Shown here in pieces: positions 14,913-23,642 of a stretch of DNA of 40,811 bases. This DNA is from DASXHZ01 sp036488085 (GTDB lineage: Bacteria > Acidobacteriota > Thermoanaerobaculia > Gp7-AA8), in NCBI GenBank assembly GCA_036488085.1, contig DASXHZ010000113.1, forward strand, positions 1 to 40,811, given 5' to 3'. How positions within the stretch are numbered: position 1 is the stretch's first letter; every line of letters starts with the position of its first letter. Position numbers and translations under genes: made by a program. The notes beneath the pieces are model-generated. The model had not been told where the DNA came from and ran no database searches. It worked only from the letters and a program-made list of their open reading frames with translations.

Positions 14913-17900
14913 TTGACGACCGTAACCGCCCAACTGCGCGCCGAGGTTGCACGTAGCGAGCTTCTGAAGCGCGCGATCCAAACGGACCATCGCGTCGACA
15001 TCACCGGCGCTTCGTTCGAGGCGCGCGCGCTCATCCTCGCGGCGCTGCACGAACGGACGCAAAACCGGCTGGCGATCGTCGTGCCGGGCGATGCGGCGAT
15101 TGATGACTTCGAAGCGGCGCTGAAGCTGTTCCACACCGATCCGCGCTGCGTCTCGACCTATCCCTCCCCTTCCCTCTCGCCCTACCAGGACGTCGGTCCG
15201 GCGCTCGGCGTCGTGCGCGAGGAGGTCCGTGCCCTAGGCATGCTGATCGAGCAGCGCATGGACGTCCTCATCATCCCCGTCCGCGCACTCTTCTCGCGTC
15301 TCCCGCGTCCGGAGACGTTCGCGGCGCGGATCGTGTCGCTGGCGGAAAACGAGGAGATCGACGTCCAGCAGATCCTGCAGACGCTGGTCGACAACGGCTT
15401 CGTCCGCACCGATCTCGTCGGCGAGGCGGGTGAATTCGCGTTCCGCGGCGGCATCCTCGACGTCTTCCCGCCGAACACGGAGAAGCCGCTGCGCGTCGAG
15501 CTGTTCGGCGACACGATCGACTCCCTCCGCTGGTTCGATCCGGAGTCGCAGCGGAGCGAGGAGCCGGCGCCGCCGCTGACCATCCTCCCGATGTCGCACT
15601 TCCCGCTCTCGCGCGAGGTGCGGAATACGCTGGCGCGGCGGCTCTCGCTCGACTTCAACCACCCGGTCTACAAGCGCGACGTCGCGGAGAAGATCGAACG
15701 GCTGCAGGAGAACGGGACGTTCCCCGGAATCGAGCATTACGTGCACGCCGCGGTCGACAGCGTCTCGTTCGCCGAGTACCTCCGAGACTGGACGGTCATC
15801 CTCATCGAGCCGGATGCGATCACGTCGAGCATCGCGAAGTACGAGTCGATGCTGCGCGCCGAGTTCGAGGCGGCGTCGGAGAAGGGCCGCGCCGTCTATC
15901 AGCCGGAAAAGCTCGTCACGCCCGGCATCGAGATCCTCGCTTTCGCCGCCGGCTCGCGGCTGGCTCTCAGCGAAGTCCACATCGCGTCGAAGGAGTTCGA
16001 CGAGGTGCGCGTCCATGCGCCGCAGACCGATCGCTACACGAACCGGCTGCCGGAGTTCACGGCCGACGTCCAGCGCGCGCGCGACGACGACAAGCGACAG
16101 GTGTTCTTCGCGGCGACGAAAGGTGGCGCGGAGAAGGCGGAGCGGCTGCTGAAAGAGTTCAACGTGCCGCTCTCCACCGAGACCTTCGGGAGCGACATCC
16201 TCGTTGCCTCCGGTCATCTCGCGCGCGGCTTTTCGTTCGACGAGATCAACGTCATCGCCTGGAGCGAGTGGGACCTCTTCGAGCCGCCGACCTCCTCCGG
16301 GCGCCTCGGCGGCCGCCGGCGCAAGTCGGAAGCGTTCGTCACCGACCTGCGCGACCTCAAAGTCGGCGACCTGATCGTCCACGTCGATCACGGCGTCGGC
16401 CGGTTCCTCGGCCTGCAGCGCATCCCGTTCGGCGAAGCCGAGCGCGAGGTGATGGAGATCGAGTACAGCGGCGGCGGCAAGCTGCTGATGCCGATGGAGA
16501 ACCTGAATCTCATTCAGAAGTACTCCGGCGGCGGCGAGGAGGCGAAGCCGCAGCTCGACAAGCTCGGCAGCACGACGTGGGCGCGCAAGAAGGCCTCGGT
16601 CAAGAAGGCGATGCGCGACATGGCCGACGAGCTGCTGAAGCTCTACGCCACCCGCCAGATGGTCCAGGGCCACGCCTTCAGCAAGGACTCCCCGTGGCAG
16701 TTCGAGTTCGAGGAGGCGTTCGAGTTCGACGAGACGGACGACCAGGTCTCCGCGATCGAGGATGTGAAGTCCGACATGGAGTCGCGCCGGCCGATGGATC
16801 GCCTCCTTTGCGGCGACGTCGGGTACGGCAAGACAGAAGTTTCCATGCGCGCCGCGTTCAAGGCGGTGATGGACGGGAAGCAGGTGGCGATCCTGGCTCC
16901 AACGACCATCCTCGCGTACCAGCACTACCGCACCTTCCTCCGCCGCTTCGCGAGCTTCCCCGTCTCGATCGAGCTCCTGACGCGCTACTACTCGGCGAAA
17001 GAGCAGCGCGAGATCGTGCAGAAGCTGGAAGCAGGCGAGATCGACGTCATCATCGGCACGCACCGCGTCCTCTCGAAGGACATCAACTTCAAAGACCTCG
17101 GGCTCCTGGTCATCGACGAGGAGCAGCGGTTCGGCGTCGCGCAGAAGGAGCGGCTGAAGCAGATGAAGAAGGCGGTCGACGTCCTCTCGATGTCGGCGAC
17201 GCCGATCCCGCGCACCCTGCACATGTCGATGGTCGGCATCCGCGACATCTCGGTGATCGAGACGCCGCCGAAAGACCGGCTCGCGATCCAGACCGCGCTC
17301 GTCCCATTCGACGACGAGTTCATCCGCGACGCGATCGCATTCGAGGTCGACCGCGGCGGCCAGGTCTTCTTCGTCCACAACCGCGTCGAGTCGATCCACG
17401 CGATGAAGGAGTACCTCGAGAAGGTCCTCCCCGGCCTGCGCGTCGCGGTCGGCCATGGGCAGATGGACGAGCGCGAGCTGGAGCGGGTGATGCACGCGTT
17501 CATCAACCGCGAGTTCGACGTCCTCCTCGCCACGACCATCATCGAGAACGGCATCGACATCCCCGCCTGCAACACGATCCTCATCAATCACGCGGAGCGG
17601 TTCGGCCTGTCGCAGCTCTACCAGCTCCGCGGCCGCGTCGGACGCAGCGACCGGCTGGCATTCTGTTATCTGCTCGTCCCGAGCGACCGCGTGCTGTCGG
17701 GCGACGCCCGCAAGCGCCTGGCCGCCATCCAGGAGTTCTCCGACCTCGGCGCCGGCTTCCGCATCGCCGCCAAGGACCTCGAGATTCGCGGGTCGGGCAA
17801 CATCCTCGGCGGCGAGCAGTCGGGCGAGATCGCGGCGGTCGGCTTCGAGATGTACACGAAGCTGCTCGAGGAGGCGATCCGCGAGCTGAAGGGGGAGAAG

Positions 17901-18344
17901 ATCGAGGAGGAGGTCTCGACCTCGATGAACCTCGGCGTCGACATCTACATCCCGCACGAGTACATCGCCGACGAGAACCTCCGCATGACGTTCTACAAGA
18001 AGATCGCCTCGGCGACCACCGACGTCCGCCTCGACGACATCCGCGGCGAGATGCGCGAGCGCTTCGGCGCGCTGCCGCCGAACGTGGAGAACCTCTTCCG
18101 GTTCGTGAAGGTGAAACACTTCGCCCAGCAGATCGGCGTCATCAGCATCGTGCGCGAAGGCGCCCGCGGCGTCATGAAGCTGACGCAGAAGGCGCGCATC
18201 GACCCGAACAAGCTGCTCGCGCTCATTCAGGACAACCCGAACGTCAAGTTCTCACCGAACGGCGTCCTCTCCTTCCCGATCAAGACTCATGGCGCCGAGG
18301 TCATCGATACGATCGAAGAGCTCCTCGGCGCCCTGGCCGCGTAG
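14913..18344 (+). CDS. mfd: Transcription-repair coupling factor Mfd
   Basis: Mfd binds RNA polymerase stalled at DNA lesions, pushes it off with its translocase and recruits UvrA. The 1143-residue length is standard. Domain order by reading: an N-terminal UvrB-like region with SLSPYQDVG and FRGGILDVFPP; the RNA-polymerase interaction domain from about 481 (LKVGDLIVHVDHGVGRFLG); a RecG-like translocase with Walker A GDVGYGKTE near 632, DEEQ near 734 and SATPIPRTL; helicase motif VI in QLYQLRGRVGRSDR; and a C-terminal TRCF domain. The start is TTG 14913, 28 bases after the VWA stop; no better start retains the opening helix. Its 3' end is two bases from the converging gene at 18347. Confidence 0.97.
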   Translation: MTTVTAQLRAEVARSELLKRAIQTDHRVDITGASFEARALILAALHERTQNRLAIVVPGDAAIDDFEAALKLFHTDPRCVSTYPSPSLSPYQDVGPALGVVREEVRALGMLIEQRMDVLIIPVRALFSRLPRPETFAARIVSLAENEEIDVQQILQTLVDNGFVRTDLVGEAGEFAFRGGILDVFPPNTEKPLRVELFGDTIDSLRWFDPESQRSEEPAPPLTILPMSHFPLSREVRNTLARRLSLDFNHPVYKRDVAEKIERLQENGTFPGIEHYVHAAVDSVSFAEYLRDWTVILIEPDAITSSIAKYESMLRAEFEAASEKGRAVYQPEKLVTPGIEILAFAAGSRLALSEVHIASKEFDEVRVHAPQTDRYTNRLPEFTADVQRARDDDKRQVFFAATKGGAEKAERLLKEFNVPLSTETFGSDILVASGHLARGFSFDEINVIAWSEWDLFEPPTSSGRLGGRRRKSEAFVTDLRDLKVGDLIVHVDHGVGRFLGLQRIPFGEAEREVMEIEYSGGGKLLMPMENLNLIQKYSGGGEEAKPQLDKLGSTTWARKKASVKKAMRDMADELLKLYATRQMVQGHAFSKDSPWQFEFEEAFEFDETDDQVSAIEDVKSDMESRRPMDRLLCGDVGYGKTEVSMRAAFKAVMDGKQVAILAPTTILAYQHYRTFLRRFASFPVSIELLTRYYSAKEQREIVQKLEAGEIDVIIGTHRVLSKDINFKDLGLLVIDEEQRFGVAQKERLKQMKKAVDVLSMSATPIPRTLHMSMVGIRDISVIETPPKDRLAIQTALVPFDDEFIRDAIAFEVDRGGQVFFVHNRVESIHAMKEYLEKVLPGLRVAVGHGQMDERELERVMHAFINREFDVLLATTIIENGIDIPACNTILINHAERFGLSQLYQLRGRVGRSDRLAFCYLLVPSDRVLSGDARKRLAAIQEFSDLGAGFRIAAKDLEIRGSGNILGGEQSGEIAAVGFEMYTKLLEEAIRELKGEKIEEEVSTSMNLGVDIYIPHEYIADENLRMTFYKKIASATTDVRLDDIRGEMRERFGALPPNVENLFRFVKVKHFAQQIGVISIVREGARGVMKLTQKARIDPNKLLALIQDNPNVKFSPNGVLSFPIKTHGAEVIDTIEELLGALAA

Positions 18345-18346
18345 CG

Positions 18347-19327
18347 CTACACGCCGAGGAAGTCGAGATCGCTCGAGGCGAAGTCGCCGGACGAGAGTGA
18401 CACCCAGCCGTCGCCGGTGGTGTTGTCGGTGCTGCTCGCATAGGCGATGAAGCTGGCGAAGTCGGTGATGTCGGCGCTGCTGAAGATGATGTTCAGCGCG
18501 CCGAAGTTACCTGCCGGTGCCGCCTGCTGAATCATGCCGTACGCCGGGACCGTGACGTCGATCGTCGCCGTCTGGTTGTTCTCGCCCATGAAAGTGATGT
18601 GGAACGTGTGCGAGACCGTGTCGGTGTTCACGATGCCCCAGTTCGTGCGGTAGTCGGCGTCCTGCCGCAGGCCGAGCGAGACGCCTTCGTTGAACATCGA
18701 GGCGTTGTCGGGATCGACGCCCGGAAACTCCTGGGAGACGGTGCCGTTCGAGCCGGGCTGCTTGGTGTAGATGCGGGAGAAACCGTCGATGCCGGCGTCG
18801 AAGCTGAAGTCGGTGCCCGACACGGGAATGATCAAGATCGAGCCGAGGCCGCTCTGCTTGAGCGTGTTCGCCACGAAGTCGGGATAGGTGTTGAACGTGT
18901 TCGGCTGGAGCGTGAGACGCGTCGCGTTCGCGCCGCTGACGCTGAGCGTGTTGGTCGAACCGGCCGGCCACCACATCGCAACCACGTCATGCGCGGCCGG
19001 CTCGTAGTTCACGAGCGTGACATCGGAACGGAAGAAGAGCGCTCCGCCGCCGCCCGCGGTGCTGCCGGCCGCCGGAATGACGATCACACGCGACGAACGG
19101 CTGTCGGTGATCGCGCTGGTGTGCACGGTACCGCTCGCGGTCTTGACGTGGTTCGAGGCGACATATGCACGCCACTGCGAGTAAACGTGAGCGGCGACGT
19201 CCGCCGGCACGCTCTGCGTCTCCGGCGTGCGAACGGTGAGACTCTTCATGCGTGCGTTGAGCGGTGTGCGCGCGAAAAGAGGGAGCGCGACGAGGAGAGT
19301 GACGAACAAAGCGGCTGTTTTCTTCAT
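18347..19327 (-). CDS. Secreted protein of unknown function, 326 aa
   Basis: ATG 19327 has GGAGGAA just upstream and gives a clean signal peptide (MKKTAALFVTLLVALPLFA). The mature protein is rich in Ser, Thr, Gly and Asn with many predicted strands (FFRSDVTLVNYEPAAHDVV, WGIVNTDTVSHTFHITFMG), consistent with a beta-sandwich surface or periplasmic protein. No catalytic motif was seen. It lies opposite to its neighbours, with only two bases between its stop and the mfd stop and no terminator between them. It resembles in composition, not clearly in sequence, the broken gene at 6900-7546. Confidence 0.75.
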   Translation of the reverse strand: MKKTAALFVTLLVALPLFARTPLNARMKSLTVRTPETQSVPADVAAHVYSQWRAYVASNHVKTASGTVHTSAITDSRSSRVIVIPAAGSTAGGGGALFFRSDVTLVNYEPAAHDVVAMWWPAGSTNTLSVSGANATRLTLQPNTFNTYPDFVANTLKQSGLGSILIIPVSGTDFSFDAGIDGFSRIYTKQPGSNGTVSQEFPGVDPDNASMFNEGVSLGLRQDADYRTNWGIVNTDTVSHTFHITFMGENNQTATIDVTVPAYGMIQQAAPAGNFGALNIIFSSADITDFASFIAYASSTDNTTGDGWVSLSSGDFASSDLDFLGV

Positions 19328-19354
19328 GGTTCCTCCGTGGATAGACTGCAAATA

Positions 19355-19813
19355 GTGGGGCACATCATCGTGGAGACGGTCATCGTAGCGCCCCGTGAGG
19401 CGGTCTTTGACCTCGCCCGGGACGTTTCGGCACACACCGCGAGCGCGGCGTTCACGCGCGAACGGGCCGTTCCGCCCGGCCGCACGAATGGCCTACTCGA
19501 ACTGGGAGACACCGTCACCTTCGAAGGGGTGCACTTTCTGCTCTCTCTACGATTCACTGCCCGAATCGTCGAATTCGAACCGCCGCGGCGGTTCGTCGAC
19601 GAGCTGGTACGCAGCTCATTTCGAAAGCTGCGCCACGTCCACGAATTCGACGAGCGCGACGGTGGTGCGACGATCATGCGTGACACCCTCGACTGGATCT
19701 CCCCCCTCGGCATCCTCGGCCGCATCGCGGATGTGCTGTTCGTCACCCGCCACATGCGGTCGTTCGTGACGCGCAAGCAGCTCGCCCTCAAAGAGCTCGC
19801 GGAGCGGCGCTGA
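19355..19813 (+). CDS. SRPBCC (START-like) family protein, 152 aa
   Basis: The protein begins GHIIVETVIVAPREAVFDLARD, the typical first strand and helix of the SRPBCC/polyketide-cyclase-like fold. It continues with strands such as TARIVEFEPPRRFVDEL and a long C-terminal helix (SFVTRKQLALKELAERR). These proteins form a hydrophobic pocket; ligands vary widely. GTG 19355 fits the family start, while GTG 19337 and 19370 are alternatives, and none has a good ribosome-binding site. It is divergent from the secreted orphan (start-to-start gap 27 bases) and precedes the foldase genes by 32 bases, so it may lead that transcript. Confidence 0.75.
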   Translation: MGHIIVETVIVAPREAVFDLARDVSAHTASAAFTRERAVPPGRTNGLLELGDTVTFEGVHFLLSLRFTARIVEFEPPRRFVDELVRSSFRKLRHVHEFDERDGGATIMRDTLDWISPLGILGRIADVLFVTRHMRSFVTRKQLALKELAERR

Positions 19814-19845
19814 GCCTCTGCTACACTCCGCGCGTCCTTCGTCCC

Positions 19846-20733
19846 ATGCGTCGCTGCCTCGCGCTGCTTCTCATCCTCGCGGCACTCGCCTGTCATCGCA
19901 AGCCTTCCACTCCGCCGGAAGTCGTGGCGCGCGTTGGCGACCGGATGCTCACGCTCGCCGACTTCAAGCGTTACCTCGAGCGGAACGCGGGGACGGACCT
20001 CGCGCAGGTCAATCCGGAGGTCGCGAGCGCGATGCTCGACCAGTGGATCGACGAGGTCGTCCTCAGCGAGTACGCCGCGACGCACGGCGTCGAAGTGCCC
20101 GCCGAGGCGATCGCGCAGTCGGTGAGGAACGACGGGGGATCGACCGTCATCGAAAAGCGGGATGAGATGCGCCGGCAAAAGCTGATCGCCGGCCTCAACG
20201 CCGACGTACCCGACCCGGGCGACACCGAGATCCGCGACGAGTACGACAAGCACCCGAACGAGTTCAAGAGCGGCGAAGAGGTGCACGTACGGCAGATCCT
20301 CGTCCACGACGAGAACCTCGCCAACCAGATCGTGGAGCGGCTGAAGAAGGGGGAGCACTTCGAAGACCTCTCCAGCCAGTACTCCCTCGCCCCCAACGCC
20401 AAGAAGGGGGGCGACATCGGCTACGTCAGCCGCGGCGAGCTCCCGAAGATGTTCGAGGACGTCATCTTCGCCCTCAAGCCGGGACAGATCAGCAGCGTGA
20501 TCCGCACCGATTCGAGCTTCCACGTCTTCCGTGTCGATGAGCGCCGCGGCCCCGGTATGATCGACTTCCAGACGGCCGCGCCCGTCATCAAACAGCGGCT
20601 CCACGAGGACGCCGTCCGCGAACGCATCGCCGAGCTCGTCGCCAAGAGCCGCGGCGACATGCAGATATCGATCTTGACGCGCCGCCTGCCGTTCAAATAC
20701 ACGGGAACCCTCCCGAAGTCGGAAAACGAATAA
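19846..20733 (+). CDS. Lipoprotein parvulin-type peptidyl-prolyl isomerase (PrsA/SurA-like)
   Basis: A lipoprotein signal (MRRCLALLLILAALAC, lipobox ALAC) anchors the protein to a membrane. A SurA_N-like helical chaperone region (about 25-130) precedes one parvulin domain (about 135-240: EVHVRQILVHDE, FEDLSSQYSLAPNAKKGGDIGYVSRGELPKMFEDVIFALKPGQIS split over the domain). It should assist folding of exported proteins by proline isomerisation and chaperoning. At 295 residues it resembles PrsA-like foldases. A second, non-lipidated foldase follows 60 bases later in the same direction; the pair may act in series on outer-membrane proteins. Confidence 0.88.
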   Translation: MRRCLALLLILAALACHRKPSTPPEVVARVGDRMLTLADFKRYLERNAGTDLAQVNPEVASAMLDQWIDEVVLSEYAATHGVEVPAEAIAQSVRNDGGSTVIEKRDEMRRQKLIAGLNADVPDPGDTEIRDEYDKHPNEFKSGEEVHVRQILVHDENLANQIVERLKKGEHFEDLSSQYSLAPNAKKGGDIGYVSRGELPKMFEDVIFALKPGQISSVIRTDSSFHVFRVDERRGPGMIDFQTAAPVIKQRLHEDAVRERIAELVAKSRGDMQISILTRRLPFKYTGTLPKSENE

Positions 20734-20736
20734 ATC

Positions 20737-20764
20737 CCGTCCCGTTACCGGTTACCAGTTCCCG
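20737..20764. repeat. Degenerate heptanucleotide repeat in the foldase intergenic gap
   Basis: CCGTCCC, GTTACCG, GTTACCA, GTTCCCG run in register at 7-bp period in the 60-base gap between the two foldase genes. It belongs to the same periodicity class as 11471-11505, 28000-28069 and 32591-32660. Confidence 0.5.
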
Positions 20765-20793
20765 CGTCTTACTTAGAAACCAGCGACTACTGC

Positions 20794-21768
20794 ATGAAAA
20801 AGACTCTCCTCGCACTCAGCATCGCCTCCGTCGCCACGGCCGCCATGGCTGCCCACGTCGTCGAGGCCATCGTCATCCGCGTCGGTGACCGTGTCATCAC
20901 CCGTACCCAGTACGAGAGGCGCCTTCGTGAAGGTCTCTCCGAGATCGACCAAGCGGTCCCCGCCCCCCAGCAGGCGGCGAAGAAGGAAGAGTTCCGCAAG
21001 AATCTCACCGACGACCTCATCGCCGAGCTCCTCGTCAAAGACCGCGCCGACCGCCTCGGCCTGACGGTCACCGATCCCGAGGTCAAGGAGGCCGTCGGCC
21101 GCCTCAAGGAGCAGTACGGGATCAAGACCGACCAGCAGTTCGAGGACTCGCTGAAGAGCTCCGGCATGACGCGCACCGACATGGAGGCACGCCTCCGCGA
21201 CACGCTCCTCACGAACAAGGTCTTCTCCCGCGAGCTCCGCGGGCGCGAGGACATGACCGACAAGGAGCTCCGCGAGCGTTACGACCGCGAGAAGGAGAAG
21301 TACCGCCTTCCGGAGCGCGCCCACCTGCGCGCCATCATCGTCACGCGTCCTGATGACGCCGCCGCGGCTGCCAAGGCCGAACAGCGCGTGAATCAGATCG
21401 CTCAGGACGCGCGAGTCGCCCCCGACTTCGCGAAGTTCGCGTCATCGGTCCCGGAGAACGCCATGAAGGAGAAGGGCGGCGACATGGGCGAGGTCGCCCG
21501 CGGCGAGCTCCTCCCCGACCTCGACAAGGCCGTCTTCAACGCCCAGGCAGGTGACATCATCGGCCCCATCGCGACGAAGTCCGGCTGGCACATCCTGAAA
21601 GTCGAGCAGCGCCTCCCCTCCGAAGTCCCGGCGTTCGAGTCGGTCAAGGAGAAGCTGCGCAAGGACGTCAGCGACGAGACCTTCGCGCGCGACTACAAGG
21701 TCTACATCGATCGCCTCCGGAAGGACGCGTTCATCGAGATTCACGACAAGAACGTCCCGACGGTCTAA
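20794..21768 (+). CDS. Periplasmic SurA-like peptidyl-prolyl isomerase
   Basis: A signal peptide (MKKTLLALSIASVATAAMAA) leads to a SurA_N-type chaperone domain (about 25-165, with VGDRVITRTQYERRL and LLVKDRADRLGLTV). One parvulin domain follows at about 175-285 (RAHLRAIIVTRPDD, KGGDMGEVARGELLPDL, GWHILKVEQRLP). The 324-residue length, with one rather than two parvulin domains, fits the single-PPIase SurA-like group. It would act as a soluble periplasmic chaperone for outer-membrane proteins such as the TonB-dependent receptor and barrel in this window. A rho-independent terminator follows 16 bases after its stop and ends the unit. Confidence 0.88.
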   Translation: MKKTLLALSIASVATAAMAAHVVEAIVIRVGDRVITRTQYERRLREGLSEIDQAVPAPQQAAKKEEFRKNLTDDLIAELLVKDRADRLGLTVTDPEVKEAVGRLKEQYGIKTDQQFEDSLKSSGMTRTDMEARLRDTLLTNKVFSRELRGREDMTDKELRERYDREKEKYRLPERAHLRAIIVTRPDDAAAAAKAEQRVNQIAQDARVAPDFAKFASSVPENAMKEKGGDMGEVARGELLPDLDKAVFNAQAGDIIGPIATKSGWHILKVEQRLPSEVPAFESVKEKLRKDVSDETFARDYKVYIDRLRKDAFIEIHDKNVPTV

Positions 21769-21783
21769 CGACACCCATTCCAC

Positions 21784-21833
21784 ACCGCGTATCCGAGTGC
21801 ACACGGTTCGTTGCACCTCGGGTACGCGGTTTT
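21784..21833 (+). terminator. Rho-independent terminator after the foldase gene
   Basis: An 18-bp imperfect stem is formed by ACCGCGTA-TCCGAG-TGCA (21784-21801) pairing with TGCA-C-CTCGGG-TACGCGGT (21812-21830), with one bulge and one wobble. It is followed by TTTT and a pyrimidine tract. It is the best terminator in the window. Confidence 0.85.
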
Positions 21834-21888
21834 CCCCTTCCCAGTAGAATCCGCGGCCCTCTAACGCTGCCCGGCTTACCCTCGGTTC

Positions 21889-22575
21889 ATGACCGACGTA
21901 ATCCGCGATCTCCCGACCGATGAGCGTCCTCGCGAGCGTCTCCGCCACCATGGCGCGGGGTCGCTTTCGAACGCGGAGCTGCTCTCGATCCTTCTCGGCT
22001 CCGGAACGCCGGGGAAGAACGCCATCCAGCTCGCACGCGATCTACTGAAAGAGGGCGGCTGGCGCGGCCTCAACGAGCGCGACGTCCTGAACGTCTCGAA
22101 GACGCGCGGCATCGGGATGGCGAAGGCGACGCGCATCGCCGCCGCGTTCGAGATGTCGCGCCGTCTCGCCTGCGAGACCTTCCCCGAAGAGCCGGAGCCG
22201 CCGCCGTACGAGCTCGAGGAGTTCGGGACGAACCTGGTACGCACCATGGGCGGCCACCGGCAGGAGCGCCTCGGGGCCGCCCTCCTCGACGCGCATCACC
22301 GCATCCTCGACCAGCGCGAGATCTTCACCGGAACGATCGCGAACGCCCTTGTCTCCACGCGCGACCTCGTCGTGTTCGCGATCCTGACGCACGCCGCGAT
22401 CGGCGTCGTCCTCTACCACAACCATCCCTCGGGCATGGCACAGCCGAGCGACGAGGACATCGACTTCACACGCAAGATCAAGCAGTCGCTCTGGTACGTC
22501 GACATCGAGCTCGTCGACCACATCATCATCGGCAAGCACTCGTTCACGTCGCTGAAGACGCGAGGCGTGTGCTGA
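21889..22575 (+). CDS. radC: RadC-family JAB/MPN protein
   Basis: An N-terminal helix-hairpin-helix region (about 20-75, GSLSNAELLSILLGSG and ISKTR-like VSKTRGIGMAKATRI) is followed by the RadC JAB domain. The metal-binding motif HNHPSG and a following Asp (PSDEDIDF) are intact, with an upstream acidic residue in QREIFTGT. At 228 residues it is full length. The family was named for a supposed repair role that later work did not support; a metal-dependent hydrolase activity is expected but substrate is unknown. It is transcribed after the terminator at 21784-21833 and converges with ilvE, nine bases apart. Confidence 0.93.
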   Translation: MTDVIRDLPTDERPRERLRHHGAGSLSNAELLSILLGSGTPGKNAIQLARDLLKEGGWRGLNERDVLNVSKTRGIGMAKATRIAAAFEMSRRLACETFPEEPEPPPYELEEFGTNLVRTMGGHRQERLGAALLDAHHRILDQREIFTGTIANALVSTRDLVVFAILTHAAIGVVLYHNHPSGMAQPSDEDIDFTRKIKQSLWYVDIELVDHIIIGKHSFTSLKTRGVC

Positions 22576-22584
22576 CGAGCGAAC

Positions 22585-23559
22585 TTACTTGGCGGCTGCG
22601 AGGGCCGGCTGGCGTGCCGCGGCGGTGCGCTCCGCGTAAACCGGAGTGAGCCAGCCGAATCGATCCGGGATCTCGCCGCCGATGATCGCGAAGAACTCCT
22701 TCTGGATCCGCTCGGTGACGGGACCACGCTTGCCGATTCCGATCGTAATTCGATCGACGCTCCGAACCGGAGTCACCTCGGCTGCCGTGCCGGTGAAGAA
22801 GAGCTCATCCGCGATGTAGAGCGCCTCGCGCGGGATGAGCGCCTCGACCACCTCGAAGCCGAGGTCCTGGGCGAGTCGCACGATCGTGTCGCGCGTGATG
22901 CCGTTGAGGATCGAGGTGCCGATCGGCGGCGTGTAGATGCGTCCGTCGCGAACCATGAAGATGTTCTCGCCGGAGCCTTCGCTGACGTAGCCGTTGACGT
23001 CGAGCGCGATCCCCTCGGCGTATCCATCGATCGCCGCTTCCTGGCGGATCAGGATCGAGTTCATGTAGTTGCCGGTCGCCTTCGCGAGCGCCGGGAAGGT
23101 GTTCGGCGCCATCCGGTTCCACGACGAGATGCAGACGTCGACGCCCTGCTCGAGCGCCTCGGGTCCGAGGTACTTGCCCCAGCGCCACGCACCGATGGCG
23201 ACGTCGACCGGGCACGCGGCCGGAAAGACGCCGAGGGAGTGGAAACCGCGATAAACGAGCGGGCGGAGATAGCAGTCCTCGAACTCGTTGCCGGCGACCG
23301 TGTCGACGCACGCCTGGTTGATCTCGTCGAAGGAGAACGGGATCTCCATCCGATAAATCTTGCAGGAGTCGAAGAGGCGGCGGGTGTGGTCGTCGAGCCG
23401 GAAGATCGCCGGCCCGTTATTCTTCGTTACATAACAGCGGATCCCTTCGAAGAGACCGGAGCCGTAGTGCAGGGCGTGCGTGAAGACGTGAATCTTCGCG
23501 TCGGCAAAGTCGACGAGCTTGCCGTTCATCCAGACTTTCTTGACTTCCTCGAAAGGCAT
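22585..23559 (-). CDS. ilvE: Branched-chain amino-acid aminotransferase
   Basis: This is a class IV (D-fold) PLP aminotransferase that interconverts branched-chain 2-oxo acids and Leu, Ile and Val with glutamate. The PLP lysine is Lys160 in ALAKATGNY, EGSGENIF contacts the cofactor, and HYGSGLFEGIRCY is the family N-terminal signature. The 324-residue length is standard. ATG 23559 has GGAGG directly upstream; the longer frame to 23619 has no support. A strong sigma70-like promoter (23590-23619) drives it and the gene stands alone, converging with radC. Cytoplasmic. Confidence 0.95.
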   Translation of the reverse strand: MPFEEVKKVWMNGKLVDFADAKIHVFTHALHYGSGLFEGIRCYVTKNNGPAIFRLDDHTRRLFDSCKIYRMEIPFSFDEINQACVDTVAGNEFEDCYLRPLVYRGFHSLGVFPAACPVDVAIGAWRWGKYLGPEALEQGVDVCISSWNRMAPNTFPALAKATGNYMNSILIRQEAAIDGYAEGIALDVNGYVSEGSGENIFMVRDGRIYTPPIGTSILNGITRDTIVRLAQDLGFEVVEALIPREALYIADELFFTGTAAEVTPVRSVDRITIGIGKRGPVTERIQKEFFAIIGGEIPDRFGWLTPVYAERTAAARQPALAAAK

Positions 23560-23589
23560 GAGGCCTCCTCGTCGACGTACCTGAACCGG

Positions 23590-23619
23590 AGTATAGGTGC
23601 CGCTGAATTGCAGAGTCAA
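23590..23619 (-). promoter_or_regulatory. Sigma70-like promoter for ilvE
   Basis: On the minus strand TTGACT (23619-23614), an 18-base spacer and TATACT (23595-23590) closely match consensus, and the TSS would lie about 25 bases upstream of ATG 23559. Confidence 0.7.
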
Positions 23620-23628
23620 TGCTATAAA
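23620..23628 (+). promoter_or_regulatory. Extended -10 promoter for the short-chain dehydrogenase
   Basis: TGCTATAAA is an extended -10 element on the plus strand with no evident -35. Its expected start site falls within about ten bases of the dehydrogenase ATG (23643), leaving almost no leader. It abuts the ilvE -35 box, so the two divergent promoters may interfere. Confidence 0.4.
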
Positions 23629-23642
23629 CCTGCCACGAAACG

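Noticed and set aside
15234..18119. 961-codon open frame antisense to mfd
   Set aside because: Its product is a monotonous run of Arg, Leu, Asp, Val and Glu, the usual mirror of a high-GC gene, and mfd on the other strand has every expected motif.
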